The notes: generated by a model from the sequence alone, not told the origin. A stretch of 64,000 nt of DNA from Asterias amurensis (GCF_032118995.1 NC_092662.1:2418001-2482000); one strand, 5' to 3'; shown: positions 1-12,792, numbered from the stretch's first letter. Numbers and translations: made by a program.

Positions 1-297
1 GACCACCTTTTCAGAAAACTTACTTGGTCAAACAAAGGGAAGCTATTGATATAAGAAATTATAAGAAACAACTCCCTCTGAAGTGACGAAGTTTTTGAGA
101 ATACTATTTGAATCTGAGAAAGACTTCAGAACTCGAGAAGCCTTAGAAAGCACACAAATTTGTGCAACACTGGTGTTTTTTTCTTCCATTATTTTCTCGA
201 AACTTCGCTGACCAACTTGGCACACATTTTTCACAGATTTGTTCATTTTATGCATAAGTGAGAATACTGGTCTTTGACAATTGTCAAAGGTGCCCAG
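1..297. mobile_element. Family 2 foldback element, partial at window edge
   Basis: Contains recognisable internal blocks (AACTCCCTCTGAAGTGACG, TTCGCTGACCAA, ACTGGTCTTTGACAATTG, GGTGCCCAG) in the reversed orientation of family 2. The outer left end is outside the window. Confidence 0.55.
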
Positions 298-448
298 AGG
301 TCGGCTTCACAAAGAGTTAAGACTAGTCTTATCTCGACTTAGGACGAGTTACTCATCTTAACTTATAGGACTAGCAATACGTTTTAAGTATCTTTTAGGA
401 CTAGTCCTAAGTTATGACTAGTCTTAACTCTTTGTGAAATCGACCCCA
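293..448. mobile_element. TAGTCCTAA foldback repeat
   Basis: GTCGGCTTCACAAAGAGTTA to TAACTCTTTGTGAAATCGAC with several GGACTAGTCCTAA palindromes inside. Related copies lie at about 4618-4728, 34686-34820, 52545-52718 and 57318-57412. Confidence 0.6.
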
Positions 449-527
449 GTGCCCTTAAAAAACATTTCTCCTAAAAAATGTTACAAGCAGAGGAATAATG
501 TAAATTTTCATGGGTATTTCGTTACAG

Positions 528-3500
528 ACAACGGCATCAAGCAAGTATTTAGGGAGGCGATTGAAATCTACAGAGAGCATACAGGTCTAACATTTGTGGA
601 GGCGTTTGATGACTACAGTGGCGATATACACCCTCTGGTTGTCTACGGACTCAACGACGGGTAAGAAACATTTCTTTCCCTCTTTGATGCGACTTGTATT
701 TTTGACAGAGGAGAGTGTTATTTTGTAGAGTATCTTGTGCCATAGAGATTCATTCTAACCACCATAGGTCATAGCTGTGTTTTTTCCTGCAAATTTGTTG
801 TATAGTTTGTTTTATATACCTCATACATAGAATCCTGTAATCTGATTGGTTAAAAATTGAGTCATGGAAATAGCTGTGCCCCCCCTTTTTCCATTAAGAT
901 GGCGTCATAGTTGACTATGCCCTGGGCACGATCTAGCCTTGACTCAAGGCTGTTGGCGTAGTGTGCCCTGCGGCGGCCCGGTGCGGCACGATTCGGCAAC
1001 AACTATTTAAACTATTTAAATAGTGAATGAGAGAAAGTAAAGTTTATTTTTCAGCTAGCAGAAAAGGAGATTAGTAGAACAATGTATTTGCCTTACACGT
1101 TCAATATACTTTTCTGACAGCAGAAAAGCAGAAAAGTAGAATTATACACTTTACACAAGACGTTAAATCTGCTGTTCTGCTATTTTAAGAGCAGAAAAGC
1201 AGATGTTCACTTTTCGACCTTCATCCTTGATCAATACTGGTGTTGCGGCATACCATTTTGGCAAACAGTAAAGCAGAAAACCTTTTTTGGGCCAATACTG
1301 GTTTTGTAGCTGCACACCATTTTTGTGAAAATGGTCACTAAGAAAACTTGGTATATGCCAATCATATGCCAATACTGGTTTTGGCGAAACGGTAAATGAA
1401 ATTGTGTTCTAATTACTAAACCGACTTGTTATTAAAAAAGGAAGTGCAAGTTATTGAACCTGATGGTACCGGCATTTCGAAAAACCGAATACTATTAATT
1501 TATTTTTATGTTGTGCTAAAATAATACATCCTTTATTATGTTTATGGTTTTTACATAGCATTTTAAAATTAATTTATTAATTACTGCTGTACTTTTATTC
1601 CCCCCCCCCCTATTTTTTATATCATGGACAACTATACACTTTATTGTAATGGTCTTGTTTATTGCAAAGTTATTTCATTTAACATTTTTATTTTATTAAT
1701 CAAAACTGACGAGTTAAAATAATGGTTGAATTTTCGTCCGGTAATGAAAGTTTTACTTTGTGACATCTGTGTACCTTTTTTGGCGGCAAGCCATTTTGGC
1801 AAAATGTGTATAGACACACTTTTTCTAAGCCAATACTGGTTCGATGCGGCACACCATTTTGGCTCAGAAAATCGTAATACAAACCTTTTCTGGGCCAATA
1901 TTGATTTTGTAACGGCGCACCATTGGTCCGGCATTATATACATTTGTAGCATAAACTAGGCAGTAGGCTGTTTGTATTGTGTGTTTTACTAATACATAGA
2001 ATCACACTAATAGTAGAATCGCATGTATATATGTGTGTTTAAGGGTACATAGTAGATGATTTAATTAACGTGTTAAATACAAACTGAACAATCTGACCTT
2101 CATTTCTTTAAAGCGACGCTGGACACTATTGGTGCTTACTTGTACGGGCCTAATATGTCATTTTAACAACTCCGTTTAATGACTTTTGTCTTATTGTCTT
2201 GCCTGTTTTTTTTTTGTACATATTGCTTTGCGGCTCTTTTTGCGGCACTACCGCGTTTGTTGTATAATGGTAGATTCACACAACAGAAATTTAACTGGGG
2301 TATACCTTGCATGGTTGTTAAATGAAGCACTGTTTGAAAAGATTGCAAGAAAACTTGGACAGCAAGACACAATAACATTGTTGTCCTTTCACACGAGGTA
2401 CATTTTGTAAAATCTTACAACCATGCTACATTTTAGCAAGGGACACTTGCTAAATTGCTCTCGTGTGAAAGGGCTGTTAAGTGTCTGTTATACACTTTCT
2501 CTGTCTTACATTTACTGCTTTTCTATAACATGGTTTTCGTATAGATGCTCCTCGTCTATTGGTTACCGCGAACGCTCTGGCGGACGGATGCATCTTCAAA
2601 CAGGAAAATGTGGAGCGGTAGGCATGCTTTTTTAAAAAACATTATTAATAGTGTATGGACACTATTGGAAATTGTCAAATACCAGTCTTCTCACTTGGTG
2701 TATGCATAAAACAACAAACCTGGTGCAAATGTGAGCTCAATTGGTCGTCGAAGTTGCGAGATAATAACGGAAGAAAAAACTCCCTTGTCACACGAAGTTG
2801 TGTGCTTTCAGATGTTTGATTTCGGGACCTCCAAATCTAATTTTGAGGTATCGAAATCAAATAATTGGTGATATTATACTTCTTTCTCGAAAACTACGTT
2901 ACTTTAGAGCGAGCCGTTTCTTACAATGTTTTATACTATCAGCAACTCTCCGTTACTCCTAACCAACCTTGTATGCTAACAATGTTTTTTAATTACCAAT
3001 AGTGTCCACTGCCTTTAATAGTGTACATGTATAAGGGCAATTCAAGCATTACGGACATAAATAAGACAGTTTCCGGGAGTTATACATCTGTATAATGTTT
3101 ATCTAGAACCTTCCATTACCACAACATATAGTAGTCCATATGGAGAGCATACACTTTGAATTTCAGTCTGTATCTCTTATTCATTTAATAGATATCATTC
3201 ATTAAAGGAACACGTTGCCTTGGATTGGACGAGTTGGTCAAAACAAAAGCGTTCGTAACAGTTTTTTATATAATGCATATGGTTGCAAAGATGTTTTAAA
3301 AGTAGAATACAATGATCCACACAAGTTTGCCTCGAAATTGCGTGGTTTTCCTTCTATTGTGCGAACTAACACCGTCGGCCATTTATGGGAGTCAAAATTT
3401 TGACCCCCATAAATGGCCGCGACGTGTTAGTCGACGAGGTAAAAGGAAAACCACGCAATGTCGAGGCATGTTTGTGTGGATCATTGTATTCTACTTTTAC

Positions 3501-6500
3501 AACATCTTTCTACCCATATGCATTTTATAAAAAACGGTTACAAACGTTTTTCAAAGACCAACTCGACCGATCCAAGGCAACGTGTTCCTTTAAAGGCAGT
3601 GGACACTATTGGCAATACCTCCAAATAATTATTAGCATAAAACCTTTCTTGGTGACGAGTAATTGGGAGAGGTTGATAGTACAAAACATTGTGAGAAACG
3701 GCTCCCTCTGAAGTAATGTAGTTTACGAGAAAGAAGTAACTTTCCACGAATTTGATTTCGAGACCTCTGATTTAGAATTTGAGGTCTCGAAATCAAGCTT
3801 CTGAAAGCACACAACTTCGTGTGTCAGGGTGTTTCTTCTTTCATTATTATCTCGCAACTTCGACGACCGATTGAGCTCAAATTGTCACAGTTTTTTTAAA
3901 AGTTATGTATATGTTAGAATACACCAAGTGAGAAGACTGGTCTTCGCTAAAAACCATTAGTGTCCAGTGTCTTTAATGCTGCTGTTACGGACATTACATT
4001 TTTTGGACATGACATTTGACTACCCTTTACATTTGTACAAAAGTCTATGACTTTTGGGTTCCCCTCAATGTTGTACCAGATAATTAACAAGATATTGTGT
4101 AAAAGATGCAGAGGAACATTTGACATAATTTATCACAAATTTGGTATATAGAGCACAAAACATGGCGTTACGGACATTACATTTTGATCGTTTCGGATTA
4201 ACACTTTTGACCACTGTTTTCGTTTAAGTTCATACTGTCTTCACTTTCTCACCAAATATATCCTGTCTTCACTGAGCCACTGTTAAATATTATTTAAATG
4301 AATCGGTAACACTATTTCTAACACTACCCCCTTCAGCTTGGTACTATACTCCATGAGCTCGGCCACGCCCTCGGGCGTTTCCACGAGCAGACCAGAAGCG
4401 ACCGTGATGACTACGTCACCGTAGTTGAATCCAACATCCTACCGGGATTTGAGCACAACTTCAGGAAGGCAGATCGACCAATACTTGCCCCGTACGATCT
4501 CCAGTCCATCATGCACTACAGTCGTAATGTATGTGTTTTACACACGTTTTATTATTGCCTGTTCGAATCATTTTTGAGTTATTTTTTTTAACACTGATAT
4601 TGTTCAATGGGTCTGGATGGGTTTCCCAAGGAGTTGAGAGTACGAGTTAAGACGTACGGGTTACTCGTCCTAACTTAGGACTAGCCTTAAATTTTGACTA
4701 GCCCTATTTTTTGTGAAAAGATCCCAGGCCTCTTACAGGATGCGGGTAAATTTATCCAAATTACCTTAAAAAACACAATAAAAATTTTGTTTTATTAAGC
4801 GGGGACTATGGGGTATTGTTTGTGGTAGCACCATTGTGTAAAATCTCTTTCTTAAAGAGTGTTGGTTCTGAAAAGATAGTGGTTGACAACTCTCTTCTCA
4901 TGTATTTTCTCGAGTAGTTTGAAAGATTTCCAATATTGAAACACAACAAATCGTTGACTTTATTATAATAATAATAGTAATACTACGGAGCATTAAATAA
5001 AGCACTTAAAGAGAGGGCTTTACAGGATGACGGGGACAACAGAATAAACGAACGATCTTTATTGGACTGGTTGTGGGAAAGAAAATGTCTTCATCGAAAT
5101 CCATCGCTTCTCGCAGACCAGCAGGAAGCTGTGCTCATTGGTCAGAATTATCTGCAAATTTCTAAATATTTCATTTTTTTTTCGAATTGAAAGGCATTCA
5201 GTCACGACCACAGGTCATCAACGATCATGCCACACATTGAGAAGGATTCAGCAAAGATGGGTACACAACGGAGACTGTCTCGTCTTGACGTATTCACTGT
5301 GAACGCTATCTACGGTGTAGATGGTATGTTAAGTATTAATGTGCGATGGCCGTATAGTATAAAGGGAGACTTTGAAACGCTAGGTGGCAGCAGACTTAAC
5401 ACCAGTTTTAAGGCCACATGCTCAATATGGTGGCAGCACAGTATATACACATACATATTGTAGAAAAACAGGTTTTCCCCTTTAATCTGTACAGCTGTTA
5501 TTTCGATGTTGAAATTATGATACAAAAATAGTGTTTAATTTCTCATATTATGAGCATTGTAGTAAGGCATGTGAATGTACGGGGCAGCAGACTTACCAGG
5601 TAAAATCATTTGTTATCGGTATTTTGTGCGCAAGCTTAGAACTACGTTGAGCTTTATAGTTCAACTCTTTGATTAAACAGCCATGATGGAATGGAAGACT
5701 TTTGGGACGCTTGGTGGCAGCAGACTTACCAGGTAAAATCCATTGTTTTTTGGTAATGTGCGCATGCTCAGAACTACGTAAACAATGGAAATTTGCCTGA
5801 TTAGTCTGCTGCCACCTAGCGTTCTCCCATTGAGAACTTCCTTCTATTTGTTTTGCAATAGGGAGTCTAAAATGTTCTCAGATCAACAATTCGTTTGTAA
5901 CACTTCACCCATATCCCACCTCACACAAAGAACCCCCTGTATCCCCTCCCCCATCATAATTCACAAAGCTACGTATATCCCATTTGTTGATACAGCGTTG
6001 TGTCCCGCCGACCTTTGGGATAGGTGTCAGCGTGGTGGAGTTCCTAACAAGCACTGCTCTTGCGACTGCCTGCCGGAATTTGAAGGCCCGTTTTGCGAAA
6101 TCGTCGTCGCTCAAACAGGTACAAAGAAGCAACTACTGTTCTTGTTAAGTGTATTTGTGTAGTTTTGTATCTTTGTATTGTTGAATCACCAAAAGCTCTC
6201 GAACTTGACACCAGGGGCGGATCCAGGATTTTCCAAACGGTGGGATGGGGGGGGGGGGGCGTGATTTATACGTGGCGACTGGCTAAAGGGTGTGACTTTG
6301 TAAGTAGATGACTTTGTAAGGGGTTAACTTTGTAAGGGGTGACTTCGTAAGGGGGTGACTTTATAAGGGAGTGACTTTGTCAGGGGTGACTTTGTAAGGG
6401 GGTGACTTTGTAAGGGGGTGACTTTGTAAGGGGGTGACTTTGTAAGGGGGTGACTTTGTAAGGGGTGACTTCGTAAGGGGGTGACTTTATAAGGGAGTGA

Positions 6501-9177
6501 CTTTGTCAGGGGTGACTTTGTAAGGGGGTGACTTTGTAAGGGGGTGACTTTGTAAGGGGGTGACTTTGTAAGGGGGTGACTTTGTAAGGGAGTGACTTTG
6601 TAAGGGGTGACTTTGTAAGGGGTGACTTTGTAAGGGGGTGACTTTGTAAGGGGTGACTTTGTAAGGTGGTGACTTTGTAAGGGGTGACTCTGTATGGGGT
6701 TGACTTTATAAGGGGTGGCTTTGTAAGGGGTGACTTTTGAAGTGGGTGACTTTTGAAGTGGGTGACTTTGTAAGGGGGGTTGACTTTGTCAGGGGTTTAC
6801 TCTATTAGGGGGTAACTTACAAGGGGTGACTTTCGTAGCGACTAAGGGTTGACTTTGTAAGGGGGTAATTTTGTCGGGGGTGACTTTGTAGGGAGGTGAC
6901 TTATAAGTGGGTGACTTGCAATGTCGCCCCATAGCAAAGTCGCCCCATAGCAAAGTCGCATCCTACCGAATAAAAAGATACCCTTTCCAGAACCCCGCGA
7001 TTTCTGCATTGGCCGATATCTATTGGCTTGCGTGCCTGAACATCTGGGCCCAATTTGATAGAGCTGCTGAGCACAAAAATTTAGCTTGATATTTCTTCCT
7101 TGGAAAAAAAACCCCGGGATTACCAACAAAATTTCGATTTTTTGCATATCGCTTATTACTGGTGTTCAGCTATTGTTTGCTCGACCTGAAAATCATGTGA
7201 AAATATGTTTGGTAATCCTGTTTTTATCAAGGCAACAATTCTATGCTAAGCAAATTTTTGTGCTTAGTAGTTCTATGAAATTGGGCCCTGATGTCTCACT
7301 TCGAGGCTCTATTACAGATTTACCTTTTTCCAATTTGAAACGGACGGAGATTCGAAGTCAACTCTGACAAACTACGTCTCATCAGAGTTGACCAATCATA
7401 ACAAAGATGTGGAAAGCTTCGTCCAATGATATCATTGTGAATGTAAGACCAGTGCCTGTCTTTACAGGGGACCAGTTTAATGGCGATCATTCGTATACAT
7501 GGTGCGTGAATTATCTCTTATTTTCGTTGACCCCCTTAGGATGTAGCGGCCACTACGGGCTGGAAGAATCAGGGCTTATTTCATCCCCAGGTTACCCTAA
7601 TACCTACTCCAGCAACGCCAAATGCAGCTATGTCATCGAGGTAAGATTTAAAATAATCTGCCAAACAAAATGGTCACTGTCCCTGTAACCATGAACGCTA
7701 ATATTCATTGTTCGAAATAATAATAATAATAATAATGATAATTTTGTAGCCTTGTATAGCGCACGTATTTCACGAATTTATTCCCAACCCCTCTTTTGTG
7801 CTTTCGGGTATTACTATGTTTCACAGTGTGCGGAGGACGAGGTCGTCCAACTGGACTTTTTAGAATTCTCCTTAGAGGGCTGGGGCTGCTTCTATGACAA
7901 GATGAAGATGATGACGGGCGATTTGGTTACAGAGGAGTACCCAGATGAGTAAGTATAGACTCCGTCATATGACGTCACAATACCCAAACAGCGCCCTCAC
8001 TCTAGACTTGACTCAAGTCGCGTTTTCCGTCAACATGTGGTCTAAACAGGTTGGGGGAATGCAGAGCATCACAAAACAATAGTTGTCTGTCGATAGCACG
8101 GGATTGGGACTTGAGTCAAGTCTAGCCTCACTGAGGTCATGGAAGACGTACCTATCACTGGCTGAGAGTTATTATGTCACCAGCGTTGGCGACCGAAGCA
8201 AGGGGAAGTTTCACGCGTATTCGAACTTCCAGAACCAAGTTGGTCCCACTACTTTTGATCTCAATTTTTTTGATAGAGATCAACGGTCCTAAAATAAACC
8301 ATTGCGAGATTCTATTTCTTCAAATATTTTAAATTTACTGTGGCGGTTTGCGGTTATGAATTATTGTTTCATAATGTACGGAAATAGACCATTTTAGAAA
8401 TATTATGAAAGTAAAAACAAAAACAAATTAAAGGCAGTGATGGACACTATTGGTAATTGACAAAGACCAGTCTTCTCACTTGGTGTATCTCATCATATGC
8501 ATAATATAACAAACCTGTGAAAATTTGAGCTCAATCGGTCATCGAACTTGCGAGATAATAATGAAAGAAAAAATCATCATTGTCACACGAAGTTTTGTGC
8601 GTTTAGATGGTTGATTTCGAGACCTCAAGTTCTAAATCTGAGGTCTCGAAATCAAATTCTTGGAGAATTACTTCTTTCTCGAAAACTATGGCGCTTCAGA
8701 GGGAGCCGTTTCTCACAATGTTTTATACCATCAACCTCTCCCCATTACTCGTCACCAAGAAAGTTTTTATGCTAATAAATATTTCGAGTGATTACCAATA
8801 GTGTCCACTGCCTTTAACAAAGGGGAAAAAACGAGAATTTGGCCGTGTTCGAATGGGTGACTACTTATATATGGCTACAAGGATAGGTGACACAACTCCT
8901 GCCTGTGTTTCCATCCGCACGTAAAACCCCTGAGAGCACATAACTAACAGACGCCAAAAGCCTACGCCCGTGTCGTGGTTTCGAAAAGGCCTATACGTTA
9001 TAACTCCAAATTTTCCCTCTATTATATTTCAGATATTGCGACGATAACCTGAAAGGAGAATCGGTGTTTTCCAAGAGCAACGTTGCATTGATGACGTTCG
9101 AGAGTGACGACATGTTCAACTTCGAAGGATATCAGATAGCTTACCACTGTATTCATTCGGACATGGTATCAAAATAA
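528..9177 (+). CDS. Astacin-like metalloprotease, copy A (astacin-EGF-CUB), 5' end outside window
   Basis: Secreted zinc endopeptidase of the astacin family. Eight exons are visible: 528-660, 2545-2617, 4337-4528, 5194-5323, 5996-6118, 7540-7640, 7827-7948 and 9033-9177 (stop TAA). All have AG/GT borders and joining phases that match copies B and C. Exon 4337-4528 carries the zinc motif HELGHALGRFHE, then RSDRD, and the Met-turn SIMHY near its end. Exon 5996-6118 is a six-cysteine EGF-like module. The last three exons form a CUB domain (CSGHY, SSPGYP, YCDDN, FESDD). The signal peptide and propeptide exons expected about 0.8-1.4 kb further upstream lie before base 1. No frameshift or stop is seen in the visible exons, so the gene looks functional. 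Family and architecture are secure; substrate and developmental role cannot be read from the sequence. Confidence 0.88.
1220..1935. repeat. Scattered degenerate units GCCAATACTGGTTTTG..CACACCATTTTGG
   Basis: At least six units of about 45-55 bases in two clusters (1220-1395 and 1775-1935), partly inverted and joined by AT-rich DNA. No coding role is seen. Confidence 0.6.
2640..3022. mobile_element. TTAA foldback element, family 2, diverged
   Basis: Right terminus ACCAATAGTGTCCACTGCC with TTTAA is clear; the left end (GTATGGACACTATTGG) is worn. Located in an intron of copy A. Confidence 0.65.
3202..3593. mobile_element. TTAA foldback element, family 1 (full length)
   Basis: Bounded by TTAA at both ends with termini AGGAACACGTTGCCTTGG and its complement. 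The two halves are complementary along nearly the whole length, meeting at a GGCCATTTATGGGAGTC hairpin near 3380-3415. The TTAA target suggests piggyBac-type mobilisation. It lies in copy A and shares its right TTAA with the next element. Confidence 0.8.
3590..3977. mobile_element. TTAA foldback element, family 2
   Basis: Termini TTAAAGGCAGTGGACAC and complement. Its left TTAA (3590-3593) is the right TTAA of the family 1 element, so the two insertions abut. A central inverted motif GATTTCGAGACCTC is present. Confidence 0.75.
4618..4728. mobile_element. TAGTCCTAA foldback repeat, worn
   Basis: GTTTCCCAAGGAGTTGAGAG to TTTTTGTGAAAAGATCCC with GGACTAGCC words, in an intron of copy A. Confidence 0.45.
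5694..5829. mobile_element. GGTGGCAGCAGACTT palindromic element, copy A
   Basis: TTGGTGGCAGCAGACTTACC at left and AGTCTGCTGCCACCTAGCG at right, with CATTG/CAATG inner pairs. Two further fragments of the left end lie at about 5378 and 5583. Confidence 0.65.
6285..6922. repeat. G-rich minisatellite, unit about 15-17 bp
   Basis: About 40 imperfect copies of GGGGGTGACTTTGTAA. A block beginning GACTTCGTAAGGGGGTGACT recurs after about 125 bases (6342 and 6467), so a higher-order duplication exists. The array follows a GGGCGGATCCAGGATTTT repeat end and a G run, in the intron after the EGF exon of copy A; copies B and C lack it. Confidence 0.9.
7046..7288. mobile_element. GGGCCCAATTTC foldback element
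   Basis: Starts GGGCCCAATTTGATAGAG and ends CTATGAAATTGGGCCC, with GCACAAAAATTTAGCTT-type subterminal sequence. Located in an intron of copy A. Confidence 0.65.
8003..8124. mobile_element. TAGACTTGACTCAAGTC inverted-repeat element, copy A
   Basis: TAGACTTGACTCAAGTC and its complement enclose about 90 bases; CCTCAC flanks both sides. Copy C is uninterrupted there (CGCCCTCCAGTGAGG). Confidence 0.6.
8428..8818. mobile_element. TTAA foldback element, family 2
   Basis: TTAA-bounded, termini AGGCAGTG..GGACACTATTGG and the complement. The central palindrome GAGACCTC...GAGGTCTC is near 8620-8650. Located in the last intron of astacin copy A. Confidence 0.8.
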
Positions 9178-9585
9178 TTTCAGTACCCGCTGTGGTGGCA
9201 TTGGATTTCGTCCCCCCGGGCCCATGATTGTGTCCCCCCATACGGTGAAGGAACCACGCCCAAAAAGGTAACCTGAAAATCGGTCGTCAAACTTAATAGA
9301 ATTATTATTAATTACTATTATAAGTAGGATTTGAAACTACGATATAGAAAGGTTTGCGGTAACACCATGTACTAATGACTATCTCTAAAGAGTTGGGGGT
9401 GGTTCTGAAAACCAACGGTTCTTACGAAACCAACGGTTCTTTTCAGAACTACCCCAATACTATATAACTTCGTACATTTTCTTACATGCTATAATACAAT
9501 AGTTATCAGTTTTCATATAGCGCTTTACACACCCGAAAGGCGTCTCAAAGCGCTTTCAACATTATTACCCCTGGTCATGTCAATT

Positions 9586-10065
9586 GGCCTAATTTCATTC
9601 CTTGAAACCATCTCAGCTCCCTTGGGATTACACAGCCTGTGCAACATCATAACGCGCTACTAGACTCGGCTACAATAATCACAAGAACCATCTCTGCCCT
9701 CACATGTACCTGTTTAACCCAGGGGTGGAGAGAAGCAAACGCCATAGAGTTGTGCACTGAGCAGACGCGCAATCACGTCTGCGTCACGCACCAATTAGCC
9801 GTGTACAAAACAGCGCGATGTTCCCTCATTTTGCCAACCAAAACGTTAGTGCGCACGCGCTACGTGCAATTTACATATTTTCATGGGAAGGGTCTATTAT
9901 TGTCAAGTGCCTTACTCAGGAGCACAAAGTGTCATGACGTACCGGGATTCGAACCAACACTCTCCTGATTTAGAATAGACCTTTAATATGGTGCAGCCAT
10001 CTTGAATTTCTCCCATTGATAACAATGTTACCAAACCGAGGCTGGGCCATAGGGCTCTATGGGCT
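9586..10065. repeat. Duplicated spacer block with a reverse B-box-like sequence (A-B spacer)
   Basis: Nearly identical to 26583-27075 (CAGACGCGCAATCACGTCTG, GTGCGCACGCGCTACGTGC). CGTACCGGGATTCGAACC near 9941 is a reverse pol III B-box-like sequence, so it may include a SINE head. Part of the segmental duplication. Confidence 0.65.
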
Positions 10066-10241
10066 GGACGAACAAAATAGTCTGGTTCCTATTTGCAAAA
10101 TGATTCATTAGCATTCATTATTGTTATTCGATACGAGCAACAAGACCAAGATGGAGGCAGCATGATAAAGGTAGATAGCTTGAGTTCGATGCTCTTATCC
10201 GCTCGGCCACGACACCCCACATTATAGCACGCATGGATCTA

Positions 10242-10607
10242 TTAAAGGGTGTATGTACTTTTTGTAGGACAAAAAAACAAAACAATGTCCACAGATTTAC
10301 ACTAAACTTACACAGTTTGAAGATAATGATAGTAGAAAGCTTCCCTGAAAATATTATGTGCTGAGGTGCTGTAGTTTTTGGGAAATGAGTAAAACAATGT
10401 TATGAAAATAATTTTGGTCTCATGAGACCAAAATTACTTTGAGCATTTACAAACGTATTTTCATGACATTGTTTTACTCATTTCTCAAAAACTACAGCAT
10501 CTCAGTAAGTAATATTCGAAGGGAAGCTTTCCACTATCATTATCTTCAAACCCTGTAAGTTTAATGTAAATATTTGGACATTATGAAAAAGTACCCAAAT
10601 CCTTTAA
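10242..10607. mobile_element. TTAA foldback element, family 3
   Basis: TTAAAGGGTGTATGTACTT at the left and AAGTACCCAAATCCTTTAA at the right. The arms are complementary throughout and meet at TTTTGGTCTCATGAGACCAA near 10413-10432. Located between copies A and B. Confidence 0.8.
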
Positions 10608-11219
10608 ACGAAGGCCATTTATAAACCAAAGAAGCGACGGGAGACCAAAACTTATGTTGCCCTGTTCTAGGACTTGGTGCCCCTCCAAAATTTGCGCGTA
10701 GATTTTTTAGATAATCTGAAACCGGAAAGAATAATGACTTTATAACCTCTCGGAGATGAAATTCCATGCCAACGATCTATCGGTGGGCTGATATTTGTTA
10801 AATTTTATCTTAACTTCATAAAGTTTGACCTCGAACTAGCACTTATTATGAAGTTACGTAGAATTATTTATTATGAAGGTTCTAAGGTTCTTACAGTGTG
10901 AACGCTACTAAAAAGTGGAAATCAGCGTAGCTGAGGACTGCACATGTTAAACGTATTTTATGTTAATTTTGGCTGATGTAGAGGGTTCTCCTGAAGACGA
11001 GCAGAGTATACTGTTCGAAACGTCGAGACCAAACCGGCTCTTTTCAGAGCCAACACTCGCCCCTAAGAGATGTACACATGGTCTCTTCTGATGTAGAGCA
11101 AGTCGTGACCTTTTCCGTTCAGTAGAATGATGAAGAAAATAATTATATAAAAATGTCTTCTGAGAGTGTAGCAATGCAAAAATTAATTTGTCTGATTTGT
11201 GTGTTTATTACCTTGATAC

Positions 11220-11258
11220 AGTTTTTTTTTTTTTTTTTTTTTTGGGGGGGGGGGGGGA
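11220..11258. repeat. Poly(T)/poly(G) run
   Basis: About 22 T followed by about 15 G. Further C and G runs lie at 11334-11349, 11447-11461 and 11709-11724, and the region has no supported gene. Confidence 0.85.
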
Positions 11259-11889
11259 GAGATGTCTGATGGCAATTTTGCACGTAGTCCCAGTGTGACA
11301 AGATATTATGCCGGTCCTCCAGAAATTATGTGCCCCCCCCCCCCCCCCCAACTAGATTTTGTACGCAGCAACAAATACCACCAACCAAACTGTTCTTCTG
11401 CTTTGCCTCTTTTCAAGATATGTCGAAAAAAATATATACAAATAATGGGGGGGGGGGGGGGTGTGTGTACAAACTCAAATCTCGATGTACAGCCTTTAAG
11501 TATCAACAATAAACCTTAATATGTCAAGGTTGATTTGTGCGTAGGGTATGTAGCCAAAACAACTTTTGTCTAAGCTACTGTTTTATGTCAAAATGTGCGT
11601 ATTTCTCCTCATTGTAAAACAGTTTGCATGCAAGAGCCGTCGGAGCGAGTTACGTCTTGGAAAGCATTATGGGCACGGTTTGGCTTTGGGTAGGGCCTAC
11701 AATCGCTAGGGGGGGGGGGGGGGAAGGGTCGTTTTTGAAATGATTCGGCAAGAAAGTAGAAATTCGACAGATAATTCGAGGACAACAATATCAAATAACA
11801 AGCAATAATACCACAGTTTGTGCCTTCAAAAACCGGCCAGTCTATGAAGTGTCGCCATCGTACCAGGATAAAATAGAACAATGGAATAA

Positions 11890-12780
11890 AAATGCAAAAC
11901 ATATATCCAATAAATTAAACTCATATAAAAAAAGGTGTAGTTGTCCATGATATAAAAAAACAAGAAATTAATGAAGAATACAGCTGTGTTGAATATATTA
12001 ATTAAAACAAATTGTAAACACGAGAAATAAATTGAGAATACAGAAGTTAAGTTTTGAGTATATTATATAAAAAAAAATTAAAAAAAAAAGGAATAGAAAG
12101 TTAATGGATTGGCACGAAATACAAATAAATTAATAGTATTCGGTTTCTAAAAATGCTGGTACTGGCAGGTTCAATAATTTGCATGTATTTCAATTTTAAA
12201 TATCAAGTCGGTTTAGTAGTTTGCTTATTTTCTCCTTATAACTCACCAGTCATGGTCCAGTACAACACAAAGTAACACGGTACTCGCCAGTAGCATCGGG
12301 TCAAAACAAATATTTTTTACTGGGTTACACTGCAAGCAACTGTTTCTTAACAAAAAACAAAACTAATTCTGTATATAGTTCTTTAAACTTATGCGATCGG
12401 GAGTCACCATCATATCAGATAATTTGTTTAAAATTTATACAATAAAAATGCATTAAAAGGTATCAAACAAATTAAACTGATATGAACTTATTTTGCAATA
12501 AAAAAGTTGTAGTTTATCCATGATATAAAAACAATAAATAAATGAAGAAAACAGCAGCATTGAATAAATTAATTCAAACAAATTAAACAATTTATAAAAA
12601 CACAAAGAAAATGAAGATTAGACTAGTATCTAATAAATGAATTTGAAAACAAAACTAATTAAAAGTAAAAAAAAAGAAATATATAAAAAAAATTAAAAGA
12701 AAGAAAAAGTTTCAAACCAATGAAATAATAGTGGATGTATAATTCATTTTTTTAATATCAAGTCAGTTTAATAAGCTTTT
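11890..12780. repeat. AT-rich repeated block between copies A and B
   Basis: Two similar stretches (11890-12240, 12470-12780) share GTCCATGATATAAAAA, GAATACAGC and TTAATTAAAACAAATT words. A reverse copy lies at about 1395-1700 and a third block at 27160-27530. Origin unknown; no ORF. Confidence 0.6.
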
Positions 12781-12792
12781 CTTCTTATTTAT

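Noticed and set aside
5785..6162. 125-codon frame spanning upstream intron and EGF exon as one exon
   Set aside because: Only 5996-6118 matches the exon borders of copies B and C; upstream is a palindromic element and C-rich intron.
6285..6922. CRISPR-like array
   Set aside because: Units are contiguous without unique spacers and lie in a eukaryotic intron; it is a minisatellite.
9639..9968. 109-codon open frame, repeated at 26742-27017
   Set aside because: Part of a duplicated spacer repeat with a reverse B-box; no recognised protein.
9930..9968. Possible tRNA gene on the reverse strand
   Set aside because: Only the B-box-like part is present; no acceptor stem or anticodon arm can be drawn.
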